64,000 bases of DNA, from NCBI GenBank assembly GCA_903813345.2, contig CAIIXF020000006.1, positions 13,460,348 through 13,524,347 on the forward strand. Direction: 5' to 3'. Made by a program: the position numbers and the translations under genes. The notes under the pieces were generated by a model. It saw nothing but the letters and a program-made list of their open reading frames with translations, searched no databases and was not told where the DNA came from. Source of the DNA: Owenia fusiformis. Taxonomy: Eukaryota; Annelida; Polychaeta; Sabellida; Oweniidae. The stretch's first letter is position 1, and the number at the start of each line of letters is the position of its first letter. This document shows positions 63,756 to 64,000 of the stretch, one piece after another.

Positions 63756-64000
63756 TATCTGCTACAAAGAAAAGCTGTTTCTATCCAAACTTTGAGTGCC
63801 ACTCATATCTACAAAATACAAAACTTTGAGGACTATGAATGTTCAGTTCTTATCTCTAGACTTTGAAGACTTAACCACAATTTGGTGAATTGATATCCCT
63901 ACTTTGATGGATCCAAACTTTAATGAAGACTCTATCCAGACTTTGATGGATACTAAATGTCCAGATAATGTGCCAACATTGTGCTCACTAAATAATGCAA
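63756..64000 (+). other. 3' untranslated region of the multi-lipocalin gene
   Basis: Sequence after the TAA. No AATAAA is visible before the window ends; CTAAATAAT near 63988 is a weak candidate, so the poly(A) site may lie beyond. Short repeats of an ACTTTGA(G/T)GA-like motif occur at about 63790-63950. Confidence 0.5.

Overview
The window is eukaryotic: AT-rich, intron-rich and full of decayed transposons. The intergenic-type repeats (long tandem arrays carrying a GCCATTTTGGATTTTCC core, mariner-like and fold-back elements, a decayed non-LTR retrotransposon), the single-exon TRIM gene and the domain style suggest a lophotrochozoan, most likely a mollusc and probably a bivalve. That assignment is inference; no marker gene proves it.

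Almost the whole window is one plus-strand gene. It enters from the left already in progress and ends at a stop codon at 63753-63755. I read 84 exons by hand (about 10.6 kb of coding sequence, about 3,520 codons). They encode at least 20 consecutive lipocalin domains of 167-201 residues plus a 12-residue tail. Each domain is normally four exons with a fixed phase pattern: e1 enters in phase 1 and carries the N-terminal Cys segment ending in something like TQxDFDxxK; e2 starts in phase 0 and carries the GxWYG motif (SCR1); e3 starts in phase 2 and carries G-x-C; e4 starts in phase 1 and carries the TDY-like motif (SCR2), a CD....DG.C loop, the LSR motif (SCR3) and the C-terminal LC(V/I)D helix. 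Every complete domain is a symmetric 1-1 cassette, which explains how the array could grow. Two domain classes are interleaved: class I (WYGVATL, YQCD, VLSR; domains 2, 4, 6, 7, 9, 11, 13, 16, 19, 20) and class II (degenerate GxYYxTH, GC.....PCP, VEYxSR; domains 1, 3, 5, 8, 10, 12, 14, 15, 17, 18). Domains 13-15 and 16-18 look like a duplicated I-II-II triplet. Numbers count from the left edge, so the true domain count is higher.

Inside the introns: 0-24 kb holds tandem arrays and small transposons. The 24.8-32.2 kb intron holds an intronless antisense TRIM gene (RING, two B-boxes, coiled coil, propeller-like C-terminus), a 513-bp palindrome and a 146-bp tandem array. 38-45 kb holds nested fold-back elements. 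45.5-48.8 kb is a minisatellite of about 50 copies of a 66-bp unit built from the end of a lipocalin exon plus its 5' splice site. 49-52.6 kb is a non-LTR retrotransposon remnant broken by two later insertions. 54.8-61 kb holds palindromes and short inverted-repeat elements.

The gene product would be a giant secreted multi-lipocalin protein, related in motif layout to apolipoprotein D/Lazarillo-type lipocalins. Its signal peptide is outside the window and its ligand cannot be read from sequence. A recurrent theme is tandem duplication at splice boundaries, seen at four places in this one gene.
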